From assembly GCA_007130585.1 (NCBI GenBank), contig SLSE01000196.1, positions 1-29,925 on the forward strand: a DNA stretch of 29,925 bases, given 5' to 3'. The translations under genes were made by a program, and so were the position numbers. This document shows, piece after piece, positions 15,726 through 24,611 of this stretch (positions within the stretch are counted from its first letter, which is position 1; each line of letters opens with the position of its first letter). The notes under the pieces were generated by a model. That model ran no database searches, was not told the DNA's origin, and saw only the letters and a list, made by a program, of their open reading frames with translations. The stretch comes from Syntrophomonadaceae bacterium. Lineage in GTDB: Bacteria; Bacillota; Dethiobacteria; DTU022.

Positions 15726-17078
15726 ATGCGAATAGTTATCGTCGGCGGAGGAAGAGTCGGACGGGAGCTGGCTTCCAGGCTGTCTGAAAAACAGCAGGAG
15801 GTTGTAATAGTCGAAAAAGACCCGGAAGTGGCAAAAGAACTGACCAGGAAGCTCGATATACTGGTCATCGATGAAGACGGCGCCAATATGGCCGCGCTGG
15901 AAAAAGCCGGTATCAGGGGAACGGAGATCTTCATTGCCGTAACCTCCATAGACGAATTAAACCTGATGGCTTGCATGATGGCCGACAGGGCCGGTGTCCC
16001 TATTACTATAGCCCGGGTAAGGAACCCCGAAGGTTTTTCCAATATTGCCGATACCGGCTTCAGCAAAGACGAGATCGGGGTTGATTACGTGATCAACCCG
16101 GAAAGGGAGCTAGCCCTGGAGATATCAAAAATGATTCACTTCCCCGACGCTGAGGAAATTGAATACTTTGCCGGGGAAAGAATTATGCTTGTATCTGTAA
16201 CAGTGGGTGAGGATGCTGAAATAACCGGGCAAACCTTAAATGATATGCCCCTGCCTCCTGAATGCATCATAGCCGGTATTAAAAAAAGAGACGACAGATT
16301 TATTTTCCCCTCGGGAAAGGATACCGTGGAAACAGGAGACAGGGTGTATTTGATAGGAAACGCTAAAAATATGAGAAAAGCCAGCTGGCTTATACATCAT
16401 GAAGAAACCATGATTAAGACGGTGGTAATCCTCGGCGGAGAGAATACCGGAGCTTATTTAGCTTCTATTTTAGAAAATGATCCCGAACGTAAATTTACCG
16501 TAAAGCTGATTGATAAAAATGAAAACCGCAGCGAAGAATTGATCCGTAAACTGGGCAAAACTATTATTATACATGGGAACCATTCAGAACTGGCTTATTT
16601 CAACAAAGAGGAAATTGCCGAAGCTGATGCTTTGATAGCGGTGACAGGTGATGACCGCACCAACATAGTAGCTTCGCTGATGGGCCATAAGCTGGGAGCG
16701 AAGAAAGTCATTTCCGAAATCAGCAATAATGAATATGCCGAAACATATAATATTTCCGGCATCAAAAACTATATTAACTCTCATTTGATCACGGCCAGCA
16801 GAATCTTGCGTCTTACACGGAAAGGAGACATCCTGTCTCTTTCTCACTTGAAAGAAGAAAACGTGGAAGCAATCGAGTTGGTAGTCAACCCGTCGTGCAG
16901 GGCTGCCGGCAAAAAGGTGCGTGAAGCAAAACTTCCCGCCGGCGTGCTGATCGGGACTATATTCAGAAACGGCGAAATCATTGTTCCCGGCGGAGATACA
17001 GTCCTGGAACCGGGCGATGACCTTGTTATAATCACCCGGACAAGTATCAGGCATAAAGTGGAAAGTTATTTTTGTTAA
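15726..17078 (+). CDS. trkA: TrkA-like RCK protein with two tandem TrkA-N/TrkA-C modules
   Basis: The protein has 450 aa, the usual TrkA length. The first Rossmann domain opens with MRIVIVGGGRVGRELASRL, an intact GxGxxG nucleotide-binding loop, followed by VVIVEKDPE with the acidic ribose-binding residue. A TrkA-C domain covers about 140-220. The second Rossmann domain begins VVILGGENTGAYLASIL, in which the middle glycine is replaced, followed by VKLIDKNENR. A second TrkA-C closes the protein. TrkA is the peripheral NAD(H)-binding regulator of TrkH/TrkG K+ uptake. No TrkH gene is present here, so it more likely gates the adjacent RCK-less antiporter. The ATG at 15726 follows AGAGGTG. It is in the same operon as the antiporter and the ABC genes. 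Confidence 0.85.
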   Translation: MRIVIVGGGRVGRELASRLSEKQQEVVIVEKDPEVAKELTRKLDILVIDEDGANMAALEKAGIRGTEIFIAVTSIDELNLMACMMADRAGVPITIARVRNPEGFSNIADTGFSKDEIGVDYVINPERELALEISKMIHFPDAEEIEYFAGERIMLVSVTVGEDAEITGQTLNDMPLPPECIIAGIKKRDDRFIFPSGKDTVETGDRVYLIGNAKNMRKASWLIHHEETMIKTVVILGGENTGAYLASILENDPERKFTVKLIDKNENRSEELIRKLGKTIIIHGNHSELAYFNKEEIAEADALIAVTGDDRTNIVASLMGHKLGAKKVISEISNNEYAETYNISGIKNYINSHLITASRILRLTRKGDILSLSHLKEENVEAIELVVNPSCRAAGKKVREAKLPAGVLIGTIFRNGEIIVPGGDTVLEPGDDLVIITRTSIRHKVESYFC

Positions 17079-17098
17079 AAAACATGGGGGGAAATATT

Positions 17099-18064
17099 TT
17101 GCCATTTGCAGTTGAAGCTCAGAACCTTAAAAAGTTTTACAACGGTTTTCAGGCAGTGGCGGGAGTCAATTTCCGGATCAACCGGGGAGAGTGTTTCGGA
17201 ATCCTGGGACCCAACGGGGCCGGCAAAACCACCCTCGTTGAAATGATTTACTGTTTTTTGCCCGTTTCAGAAGGCAGGCTTACCGTCCTGGGGGATAATG
17301 TGGTCGAAGAACCACGTTCGATTAAAAAACGCCTGGGCGTGGTTCCCCAGGAAAACAACCTGGACCTTGAACTTACAGTCAGGGAAAATTTGCTGGTATA
17401 CGCCAGTTATTATGACATCAGCAAACCGGTCGCCCGGGAACGGGCGGATCAATTGCTGCACTTCTTCGGTCTTTCTTCAAAAGCCAACCAGGAAGTGGAC
17501 AGGATCTCGGGAGGCATGAAACGCCGGTTAACAATTGCTCGTGGTTTAATCCATACCCCGGAAATCCTGATTTTGGATGAACCGACTACCGGCCTGGATC
17601 CCCAAAGCAGGCGTATGATCTGGGAGCACCTGCGCCAGTTAAAAAAACGGGGGCTCACCCTTGTCCTGACCACCCATTACATGGATGAGGCCGGCCAGCT
17701 TTGCGACAACCTGATTATTATGAACAGGGGAGAGATCCTCGAGGAGGGCAGCCCGTCTGACCTGATCCGCCGACAAGTGGGCGAAAAGGTAATTGAAGCA
17801 GAGGTCAACCCTTCAAAAAGAGAACATTTGCTCGATAATCTGTCAGCTTTAACCTGTGAAACCCAGGTTTCCGGAGATACAGTCTACATTTTCATTCCGG
17901 AAGATGAAACGGCGGTTGTTGATCTGCTTAAAAACAACCGGGAACTTGATACGTACCGGGTCCGGCCGTCAACCCTGGAGGATGTTTTCCTCAAGCTGAC
18001 GGGGAGAGGATTGGATTATGCCGATGCTGAAGAGTTTGCAGGCAGAGAATACCAGGCCCTCTAA
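17099..18064 (+). CDS. ABC-2 type exporter ATPase (DrrA/NodI-like)
   Basis: About 321 aa from TTG at 17099. The nucleotide-binding domain shows Walker A GPNGAGKTT, Q-loop VVPQENN, signature ISGGMKRRL, Walker B ILILDEPTTGLD and an H-loop TTHYMDE. About 100 C-terminal residues follow, ending with STLEDVFLKLTGRGL, the tail typical of DrrA/NodI-type ATPases that pair with ABC-2 permeases. TTG was chosen because GGGGGG lies 7 nt upstream and the product then starts just before the first strand (VEAQNLKKFY). An ATG at 17084 and a TTG at 17072 are in frame but lack binding sites. The gene overlaps its permease gene by 47 bp. The exported substrate (drug, lipid or polysaccharide) is unknown. Confidence 0.88.
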   Translation: MPFAVEAQNLKKFYNGFQAVAGVNFRINRGECFGILGPNGAGKTTLVEMIYCFLPVSEGRLTVLGDNVVEEPRSIKKRLGVVPQENNLDLELTVRENLLVYASYYDISKPVARERADQLLHFFGLSSKANQEVDRISGGMKRRLTIARGLIHTPEILILDEPTTGLDPQSRRMIWEHLRQLKKRGLTLVLTTHYMDEAGQLCDNLIIMNRGEILEEGSPSDLIRRQVGEKVIEAEVNPSKREHLLDNLSALTCETQVSGDTVYIFIPEDETAVVDLLKNNRELDTYRVRPSTLEDVFLKLTGRGLDYADAEEFAGREYQAL

Positions 18065-18845
18065 TAAAATAATTACTTCCTACAAATCAGTTAATCGCTG
18101 GGCGATAAAAGTCTTCAGCCGTAACCTGGTGGTTTTTAAAAAAAACTGGGCCACCACTATTCTTTTCAATATTGTCGAGCCGCTTCTTTACCTGGCGGCG
18201 CTCGGAGCCGGCCTGGGGATCATCGTTGCCGATATCGAAGGTATGAGTTACATTCAGTTTATCGCTCCCGGTATCGTCGCCATGTCGGCCATGTGGTCAG
18301 CCGCAGCTGAATGCTCTTACGACTCTTTTGTGCGTATGCATTTCCAAAAGATCTACCATGCTATAGTAGCCACTCCTGTCAGTCTTGAAGAGGTAGTAGT
18401 CGGGGAGCTTCTTTACGGCACCTTCAAGAGTTTGCTTTCAGGCACTGTCATAATGGCCGTTATCGCTGCCCTGGGGTTGGTGCTCTCACCCTGGGCGCTG
18501 CTTGTTCCAATTGTTCTTATATTAAACGGTCTCGTTTTTTCACAGATTGCCATGATCTGGACCGGGCTGGTTCCCAAAATTGACAGCTTTGCTTACTTTT
18601 TTACCCTGGTCGTAACGCCCATATTTCTTTTCTCCGGGGTCTTTTTCCCCCTTGATGTAATGCCTGAATTAGTCCGGCAGTTAGCCTGGCTGCTTCCGCT
18701 ATACCATGTTGTTGTGCTTACCCGATCTCTTACCATCGGCCTGGTCAGCTTTGAGCTGATTTACCACGCCCTGTGGCTGGTTGTATTTATACTGATTATA
18801 TTTCCCTTCCCCCAGGCCCTGATGCGCCGCCGCCTGATCAAGTAA
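18018..18845 (+). CDS. ABC-2 type transporter permease (NodJ/DrrB-like)
   Basis: The protein has 275 aa with about six membrane segments after a basic N-terminus. NIVEPLLYLAALGAGLG, YIQFIAPGIVAMSAMW and FLFSGVFFPLDVMPELVRQLAWLLPLYHVVVLTRSL (given here only as landmarks of the ABC-2 membrane domain) match NodJ-type permeases. The last contains the conserved 'SG.FFP...P' and 'PL.H......R' elements. The gene begins inside the 3' end of the ATPase gene with GGAGAGG 8 nt before its ATG, showing translational coupling. Together they would form a complete exporter. It is the last gene of the operon, and the next gene has its own promoter. Confidence 0.87.
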   Translation: MPMLKSLQAENTRPSNKIITSYKSVNRWAIKVFSRNLVVFKKNWATTILFNIVEPLLYLAALGAGLGIIVADIEGMSYIQFIAPGIVAMSAMWSAAAECSYDSFVRMHFQKIYHAIVATPVSLEEVVVGELLYGTFKSLLSGTVIMAVIAALGLVLSPWALLVPIVLILNGLVFSQIAMIWTGLVPKIDSFAYFFTLVVTPIFLFSGVFFPLDVMPELVRQLAWLLPLYHVVVLTRSLTIGLVSFELIYHALWLVVFILIIFPFPQALMRRRLIK

Positions 18846-18996
18846 AATTCCAACTCTCCTGGCCAAAATATCTTAAAAAGCCTCTCTCGAACCTGACATT
18901 CTTTAATAGCCCACCCCGGACATATTTTGCTTAAAATCACCGCGGCTGAGATAAGTCAGATCAGTTTACTGAACTTATTTTTGATAAAATCATCTG

Positions 18997-19025
18997 TTGA
19001 CGATTTCCTAATTTCGTTTTATTAT
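18997..19025 (+). promoter_or_regulatory. Promoter of the polyferredoxin gene
   Basis: TTGACG (18997-19002), a 17-bp spacer and TATTAT (19020-19025) lie about 47 bp before the ATG. An overlapping perfect TATAAT at 19023-19028 would need a 20-bp spacer. A small inverted repeat, TCAGT-TT-ACTGA, lies 25 bp upstream at 18961-18972 and could bind a regulator. Confidence 0.55.
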
Positions 19026-19071
19026 AATTATGCAATATGTAAACAAAACAATTTCCCAAAGGAGTTAACTT

Positions 19072-19878
19072 ATGCAAAGCAGTAAGACAGCACCATTTTA
19101 CATTAAAACAAAAAGAACATTTACCGGCATCCGCGCATATGGCTGGATTCTTACACTGCTGGTCGGTGTGGGCGGCCAGTTTTTTCCGGTACTTGGGCTG
19201 CTTGTTCCCCCGATCATGCTAACCCTGATCGGGATGAGTACGCTGAAGGGCAAATACTGGTGCGGCAATTATTGTCCACACGGCAGCTTCTTCGACAGCC
19301 TGCTGCAGCCGGTAAGCCGAAACATTAAAATACCTTCCCTGTTTGCTTCGAGGTTTTTTATTTCCGCAGTTTTAATATTTTTCATGTACAACCTGGCGCG
19401 CAGGTTCACCACTATAACCGGGGCCGCGGGCACAGCCGACCTCTTAAACCAGGCCGGGTTGGTTTTCTCAACGACATACCTGATGGTTTTACTGGTCGGG
19501 GGATTGCTGGCGGTAACTATAAGCCCCCGCACCTGGTGCCGGTTTTGCCCCATGGGTACGTTTCAGTTTATTTTTTACAAGCTTGGCAAAGTAATCAAGG
19601 TTAATAAAAAGTCCGACCGGAAAATTACGTCCGTCCAACCGGCGCTCTGCCGCTCCTGTGGAAAATGCGCCCGGGTCTGCCCGTTACAGTTAAGTCCCTA
19701 TACCAGTTTCGGCAACAATAATCAGTTTGAAGATGAAAATTGCATCCGCTGCAACACCTGTATCCGCAACTGCCCGCCAGGCATATTACAGCCGGCAACA
19801 GCAAAAGAGGCCGAAAAACTTGAGCCCGGCGCTGCGCTGGAAAGTTTCAGCGAAGACCGCTTCACTCAACCCCGGTAA
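19072..19878 (+). CDS. NapH/MauN-like membrane polyferredoxin
   Basis: The protein has 268 aa. About four membrane segments carry two CxxxCP-type motifs facing the soluble side: CGNYCPHGSFFD after the second segment, and CRFCPMGTFQ after the fourth. These are typical of the NapH/MauN/NosR family. Two C-terminal [4Fe-4S] motifs follow: CRSCGKCARVCP and CIRCNTCIRNCP. Family members pass electrons between the quinone pool or a membrane donor and a partner reductase, or to maturation systems. No partner enzyme is encoded next to it, so the acceptor is unknown. The start follows AAAGGAGT. It appears monocistronic and converges with the LOG-family gene. Confidence 0.85.
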   Translation: MQSSKTAPFYIKTKRTFTGIRAYGWILTLLVGVGGQFFPVLGLLVPPIMLTLIGMSTLKGKYWCGNYCPHGSFFDSLLQPVSRNIKIPSLFASRFFISAVLIFFMYNLARRFTTITGAAGTADLLNQAGLVFSTTYLMVLLVGGLLAVTISPRTWCRFCPMGTFQFIFYKLGKVIKVNKKSDRKITSVQPALCRSCGKCARVCPLQLSPYTSFGNNNQFEDENCIRCNTCIRNCPPGILQPATAKEAEKLEPGAALESFSEDRFTQPR

Positions 19879-19966
19879 AGTCTGACGATGCATTAAAAGA
19901 TGAATCCTGATCCCGGGCAGCGCAGGCAGCTAGCCGGCATTTCAAAAATATGCTTCCCGGCCCAGG

Positions 19967-20803
19967 TTACTCGTTGGCCAGGTAAATTTCGGTAAGCTCG
20001 TCTTTCAGGTAATTAAAAGCTTCATCTACTGTGTCGCAGTAGCGGACCAGGTCACGGTCTTCTTTGCTGATTACTCCAAACTTAACCATGTTATCGAAGT
20101 TAATTATTTGATTCCAGTATTCAGAACCGTAAATTATAATCGGCAGCCTCCTGGTGACTTTCCTGGTCTGTACCAGGGTCAACAGCTCGAAAAGTTCGTC
20201 TAAAGTACCGAAGCCGCCGGGGAAAATGACCAACCCCTTGGCCAGGTAAACAAACCAGAATTTTCGCATGAAAAAGTAATGAAAATCGAAATTCAATTCG
20301 GGAGTAATATAGTGGTTTGAGTCCTGCTCAAAGGGAAGGCTGATATTTAAACCAATTGACTTGCCCTTCGCCTCGATCGCACCCTTGTTTGCAGCTTCCA
20401 TCATGCCGGGCCCCCCGCCGGAGCAGATCACAAAACGGTAAATCGAATTAAGCGACTTGGACCACTCCGTCATCCGCCTGGCCAATTCTACCGCATCTTC
20501 GTAATAATGAGACAGAAAAACCTGGTTTTTGGCAAATTCAAGCTCTTCTTGCAGGGACTGCCCGCTCTCACTCCCGGCTTTACCGATTTTTTCTTCTACG
20601 GAAGCAAGTATCTTTTTTGCATCCTCGAGGTTCCTGGTGCGCGCAGAACCATAAAAAACAATAGTGTCGTAAATTTTCTGTTCTTTAAAGCGCTCCATTG
20701 GCTCGAGGTATTCAGATAAGATACGCAGGGTTCTCGCGTAGGGTCCGTTTAAAAACTCTTGATTCTTGTATGCTTTTACGGGTTCAGTATGTTTTTTTTC
20801 CAT
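19967..20803 (-). CDS. LOG-family (TIGR00730-like) Rossmann protein
   Basis: The protein has 278 aa. CSGGGPGMMEAANKGA and FPGGFGTLDELFELLTLVQT are the paired signatures of the LOG/'lysine decarboxylase-like' family. The PGGxGTxxE loop binds nucleotide monophosphate and supplies the catalytic Glu. Characterised members release the base from cytokinin riboside 5'-monophosphate or other nucleotide monophosphates. They are not lysine decarboxylases. The protein is about 80 residues longer than minimal LOG proteins because of an N-terminal helical extension and an inserted helix (about residues 60-105), as in the longer bacterial type. The start has a perfect AAGGAGG. A TATAAT lies on the minus strand at 20855-20860. 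It stands alone. Confidence 0.85.
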   Translation of the reverse strand: MEKKHTEPVKAYKNQEFLNGPYARTLRILSEYLEPMERFKEQKIYDTIVFYGSARTRNLEDAKKILASVEEKIGKAGSESGQSLQEELEFAKNQVFLSHYYEDAVELARRMTEWSKSLNSIYRFVICSGGGPGMMEAANKGAIEAKGKSIGLNISLPFEQDSNHYITPELNFDFHYFFMRKFWFVYLAKGLVIFPGGFGTLDELFELLTLVQTRKVTRRLPIIIYGSEYWNQIINFDNMVKFGVISKEDRDLVRYCDTVDEAFNYLKDELTEIYLANE

Positions 20804-21248
20804 AGGTCCTCCTTGTAAGACAATAATATTTGCAGATCAAAATTTACTTCAACTATTATACTATAAGTAAAGCCTGCCGGCACTGCAGTGCTATATTTTA
20901 CCATTTGCAATTCGACAAATATCTAAAACCTGTATGCTTTTATATTAGCGCAACAAGAATTAAAATAAACAAACTGAAAATGAGACCCCTTCCTCCATAT
21001 CTTTTTGTAAGCAACAAGATAAATCAAAGATTAATAGTGGTTTGTTCCTCCATTTTATAAAAACATATAAGGATCTCTTATTTATTGAAATTGACAGGTT
21101 TACCGTTAAATCCCCGGATTAATTTTACTCTACGCTTTGTTCCTGAGTTTTGAAAGTGGTTTCTTGACATGGTATCATATAAATACAAAGACCGCGTATC
21201 ACAATTCCATGTTTCATTAACGTAATCCCATTATATGAGGTGAGACAA
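20804..21248. other. AT-rich divergent promoter region between LOG and trehalose genes
   Basis: This 445-bp stretch holds no supported gene. On the minus strand a TATAAT (20855-20860) precedes the LOG gene. On the plus strand the candidate promoter at 21150-21178 serves the trehalose gene. The middle, 20900-21110, is strongly AT-rich compared with the flanking genes, and I see no repeat or RNA fold in it. Confidence 0.55.
21150..21178 (+). promoter_or_regulatory. Candidate promoter of the trehalose gene
   Basis: TTGAAA (21150-21155), a 17-bp spacer and TATCAT (21173-21178). A consensus TTGACA at 21164-21169 overlaps this but has no -10 at proper spacing. GAGGTGA at 21237-21243 is the ribosome binding site. 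Confidence 0.4.
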
Positions 21249-23471
21249 ATGATTACCCGGGATTCGGAACTGGCAAACAAGAGAGTGGTTATTGCCTCCA
21301 ACAGGCTTCCGGTAAGCGTATCCAGGAAAAATGGCCGGTTAGGCATTTCCCCCAGCGTAGGAGGCCTGGCAACCGGACTGTCTTCTTTCCACCGGGGCAG
21401 TGATGGGTTGTGGGTCGGCTGGCCCGGCATAAATCCAGGTGATACCCAGAATAAACTGGAACTTGAAGAAACTCTGAAAAAAGATTATAACTGCTTCCCC
21501 GTTTACCTGACGGCTACTGATCTGAAGAAGTATTACCACGGCTTCAGCAACAGGACCCTGTGGCCTCTTTTCCACTATTTTTCAACATACGCCACATATG
21601 ATTCTTCAGAATGGGCAACCTATAAAAAAGTAAACCAGATGTTTTGCAACCGCCTGCTGGAGGTCATCCGGCCCGGGGACATTATCTGGGTACACGATTA
21701 CCATTTGCTCCTACTACCTGATATGCTGCGCAGGGAAGTTCCTGACGCCATAATCGGCTTTTTTTTGCACATACCATTCCCTTCCATGGAAATTTTTCGT
21801 TACCTGCCCTGGAGGGAAGATATTTTGCAGGGGATGCTCGGCGCAGACCTGATCGGCTTTCACACCTATGATTATACCAGGCATTTCCTGAGCTGCGTGC
21901 TGAGGATTCTCGGGAAAGAGCAGGTTTACGGCCAGCTGATAGTTGAGAACCGGACAGTAAATGTTGACACTTTCCCCATGGGAATCGACACCGATAAATT
22001 TTCAACAGCAGCCTCTTCTCCGGCTGTTATAAAAGAAAGAGAACTGCTTGACGAAAGATTAAAACCGGAAAAAATTATCCTATCTGTTGACCGGCTTGAT
22101 TTTACAAAAGGAATACCGGAAAGACTCAGAGCTTTTGAACTGTTTCTTGAAAGGTACCCCGAATGGCACAGGAAAATTACTTACGTGATGCTGTGCGTTC
22201 CCTCACGGACGAAAGTCCGGGAGTACCAGCTGCTGAAAAGTGAAATTGACGAGCTGGTCGGTAAGATCAACGGCCGCTTTGATACTCCGGGCTGGCTGCC
22301 TATCCTCTACATGTATCGCTCGCTGCCTTTTGAAGAGCTGGTTTCTCTTTACAGCGCCGCCGACCTGGCTCTTGTCACCCCGCTGCGGGACGGAATGAAC
22401 CTGGTTGCAAAAGAATACCTGGCCAGTCAGATCGACAACCCAAAAGGAGCCCTTGTTCTAAGTGAAACCGCCGGAGCTGCGGCAGAACTGGGGGAAGCAA
22501 TTGTAGTTAATCCCAATGATATTAACATGATGGCTGAAGCAATAGCTCGCGGGCTATCCATCTCCGAAAAAGATAAAAAAAAGCGGATAGAATCCATGAC
22601 CGACAGAATAAAAAAATATGACATATTTCAATGGACGGAAGACTTCCTTAATCAACTGTGCCAGACCAGGGATCGCCAGGAGCACAACAGGCAATTTTTC
22701 CTGGCAGAAAAAGAACGGAAAGAAATGCAGTCAGATTATAATAAGGCTGGGAAAAGGCTGTTCCTGCTTGATTATGATGGCACCCTGATGTCCCTGGCCG
22801 GAAAGCCGGAACTGGCACAACCTGATTCTGAAATATATTCTATACTCTCTTCCCTGGCCGGGAATCCCGCCAATACCGTGGTGTTGATCAGCGGCAGGGA
22901 TAGCGGGACACTTACCGACTGGCTCGGAGGTGCCGGGGTGGGAATGGTAGCAGAGCATGGAACCTGGATTCGTGAAGCCGACGGGCATGAATGGCAGCTA
23001 ACCAACAAGGGCCTCTCTGCGGGATGGAAAGAGAATGTTTACCCGCTTCTGGAAATGTTCAGCGTAAGAACACCGGGCTCTTTTATTGAAGAAAAATCAT
23101 ATGCCCTGGTCTGGCATTACCGTAAAGCTGAACCCGAGCTGGGGAACCTGAGGTCCAAGGAGCTGGTAGACGCCCTGTACGATATGCTGGCCGGTACTGA
23201 TTTACAGGTCCTCCAGGGCAGCAAGGTAGTCGAAATTAAACCGGCCGGAGTTAACAAGGGCAGGGCTGCCCTGCATTGGCTGGAAAAAGATGCTGCATGG
23301 GATTTCATACTGGCCATGGGTGATGACTGGACAGACGAAGATACCTTTTCAGTGCTGCCGGATTGGTCCTGGACCATCAAGGTAGGATTTGCCCCTTTTA
23401 CCGGGGCCCGGTTCCTCCTGGATTCTCCCGCTAAAGCCAGGAAACTCCTGAAAACCCTGGAAGAGCTATAG
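21249..23471 (+). CDS. Bifunctional trehalose-6-phosphate synthase/phosphatase (OtsA-OtsB fusion)
   Basis: 740 aa from the ATG at 21249, 5 nt behind GAGGTGA. Residues 1 to about 480 are a GT20 synthase. ASNRLPVSV, GGLATGL and WVGWPG form the N-terminal substrate region. HDYHLLLLPDMLR and FLHIPFPSMEIFRYLP are the central GT20 motifs, and RLDFTKGIPERL and PLRDGMNLVAKEY the donor-binding motifs. After a charged linker, residues from about 500 form a HAD phosphatase: LLDYDGTL (nucleophile Asp), ISGRD, AEHG and GDDWTDED. It should make trehalose from UDP-glucose (or another NDP-glucose) and glucose-6-phosphate via trehalose-6-phosphate in one polypeptide. The role is likely osmotic or stress protection. 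A hairpin at 23490-23509 follows. The gene stands alone. Confidence 0.95.
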   Translation: MITRDSELANKRVVIASNRLPVSVSRKNGRLGISPSVGGLATGLSSFHRGSDGLWVGWPGINPGDTQNKLELEETLKKDYNCFPVYLTATDLKKYYHGFSNRTLWPLFHYFSTYATYDSSEWATYKKVNQMFCNRLLEVIRPGDIIWVHDYHLLLLPDMLRREVPDAIIGFFLHIPFPSMEIFRYLPWREDILQGMLGADLIGFHTYDYTRHFLSCVLRILGKEQVYGQLIVENRTVNVDTFPMGIDTDKFSTAASSPAVIKERELLDERLKPEKIILSVDRLDFTKGIPERLRAFELFLERYPEWHRKITYVMLCVPSRTKVREYQLLKSEIDELVGKINGRFDTPGWLPILYMYRSLPFEELVSLYSAADLALVTPLRDGMNLVAKEYLASQIDNPKGALVLSETAGAAAELGEAIVVNPNDINMMAEAIARGLSISEKDKKKRIESMTDRIKKYDIFQWTEDFLNQLCQTRDRQEHNRQFFLAEKERKEMQSDYNKAGKRLFLLDYDGTLMSLAGKPELAQPDSEIYSILSSLAGNPANTVVLISGRDSGTLTDWLGGAGVGMVAEHGTWIREADGHEWQLTNKGLSAGWKENVYPLLEMFSVRTPGSFIEEKSYALVWHYRKAEPELGNLRSKELVDALYDMLAGTDLQVLQGSKVVEIKPAGVNKGRAALHWLEKDAAWDFILAMGDDWTDEDTFSVLPDWSWTIKVGFAPFTGARFLLDSPAKARKLLKTLEEL

Positions 23472-23489
23472 TCTGCCGGGCTAATTACT

Positions 23490-23509
23490 GCCTGTATCTC
23501 GTTACAGGC
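23490..23509 (+). terminator. Hairpin downstream of the trehalose gene, weak terminator
   Basis: GCCTGTA (23490-23496) and TACAGGC (23503-23509) form a perfect 7-bp stem with a 6-base loop. TTAATTAAG follows rather than a strong T-run, so termination may be weak. Convergent genes flank it. Confidence 0.45.
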
Positions 23510-23577
23510 TTAATTAAGCTGTGACATTGCCATCTGAGCTCAAATTGGCAGTATGCCTTACCTGGACAGGGCATTTG

Positions 23578-24573
23578 CTAAAAGCCGCTTTTTTGCTCAA
23601 ATACCTGGGGGTTTAGAATATTTTCCGGCTTTTCCCCCGCCAGGATACAACAAACACTTTCAGCAGCCATCCGGGCCATAGCGGATCGCGTTTCAGCAGT
23701 TGCGCTTCCCAGGTGGGGAAGCAGGGTCACGTTATCCAGGTCAGCCAATCCCGGGGCCAAAAGCGGTTCGTGTTCAAAAACATCGAGCGCAGCACCGGCA
23801 ATCTTTCCGGCCCGGAGATGTTTAACAAGGCTTTTTTCATCCACCAGGGCCCCCCGGGCGGTATTGATCAGGTAAGCTCCAGGCTTCATCATGTCCAGGC
23901 GTTTTGAATTTATTAAATGGTGAACCCCGGGTGTGTAAGGCAGGTGCAGGCTCAGGAAATCAGCATTTTTAACTAAATCGTCAAGCGGATGGTATTCAGC
24001 TTTCAAACGGGCGGCGACCTCGGCAGGAAGGGGGCTGCGCTTAAAATAAGTAATCTTCATATTGAAAGCAAGGGCTCTTTTTGCCACCGCCTGCCCGATC
24101 CGGCCCATGCCGATTATACCCAGGGTTTTGCCCTGCAGGGAGGTCCCCCTGAAAAGCAGGGGGTCCCAACCATTAAAACGTCCTTCGCGCAGGTAATGAT
24201 CCGCTTCGATTACCCGGCGGGCCGCCGCAAGAATCAGGGCAAAGGTAAGATCTGCCGTGGCTTCCGTTAAAACTCCGGGTGTATTAGTAACGGCTATTCC
24301 CCTTCCGGTGCAGGCCGAAATATCGATATTGTCGATGCCTGCCGCCAGGTTGGCGACTACCTTCAAACTTGGAGCCCGCTCGAGAAGGGGAGCATCAATG
24401 CGATCATTTAACATGGCAATCAGGCCGTCAACTTCGGCTATCAGGGTTTCAAGTTCCCTGCGCCTGATCGGCAAATCAGCATCATTGATTATGCATTCAA
24501 AATTGCTCTCCTTCAGAAGATCCATCCCGGTATCGGGTATATTCCTCGTGATCAAAACTTTAGGCGACATCAT
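23578..24573 (-). CDS. D-isomer-specific 2-hydroxyacid dehydrogenase (glyoxylate/hydroxypyruvate reductase-like)
   Basis: The protein has 331 aa. GIIGMGRIGQAVAKRA is the NAD(P)-binding Rossmann loop. The catalytic triad is visible: Arg in INTARGALVDE, Glu in ALDVFEHEP and His in LLPHLGSATAETR. NLAAGIDNIDISAC and VTNTPGVLTEATADL are also classic for the GyaR/SerA-like group. FKRSPLP follows the cofactor strand where the coenzyme-selecting residue lies. An Arg there suggests NADPH may be accepted, which is inference. The enzyme would reduce glyoxylate, hydroxypyruvate or a related 2-oxoacid to the D-hydroxyacid. No ACT domain is present, so it is not a full SerA. ATG-ATG lies behind GGAGGTTTT. 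It stands alone. Confidence 0.92.
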   Translation of the reverse strand: MMSPKVLITRNIPDTGMDLLKESNFECIINDADLPIRRRELETLIAEVDGLIAMLNDRIDAPLLERAPSLKVVANLAAGIDNIDISACTGRGIAVTNTPGVLTEATADLTFALILAAARRVIEADHYLREGRFNGWDPLLFRGTSLQGKTLGIIGMGRIGQAVAKRALAFNMKITYFKRSPLPAEVAARLKAEYHPLDDLVKNADFLSLHLPYTPGVHHLINSKRLDMMKPGAYLINTARGALVDEKSLVKHLRAGKIAGAALDVFEHEPLLAPGLADLDNVTLLPHLGSATAETRSAMARMAAESVCCILAGEKPENILNPQVFEQKSGF

Positions 24574-24611
24574 AAAACCTCCTGCCCGGGCAGCATTTGT
24601 CTTATAATTTA

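Noticed and set aside
15726..17078. TrkA as part of a TrkAH potassium uptake system
   Set aside because: No TrkH/KtrB-type subunit is encoded in the window. The direct neighbour is an antiporter lacking an RCK domain.
19967..20803. Lysine decarboxylase
   Set aside because: The PGGxGTxxE motif identifies a LOG-family nucleotide monophosphate hydrolase; the old name is a known misannotation.
20830..21060. Plus-strand open frame of 76 codons
   Set aside because: AT-rich low-quality peptide over the LOG gene's upstream region, with no binding site or family features.
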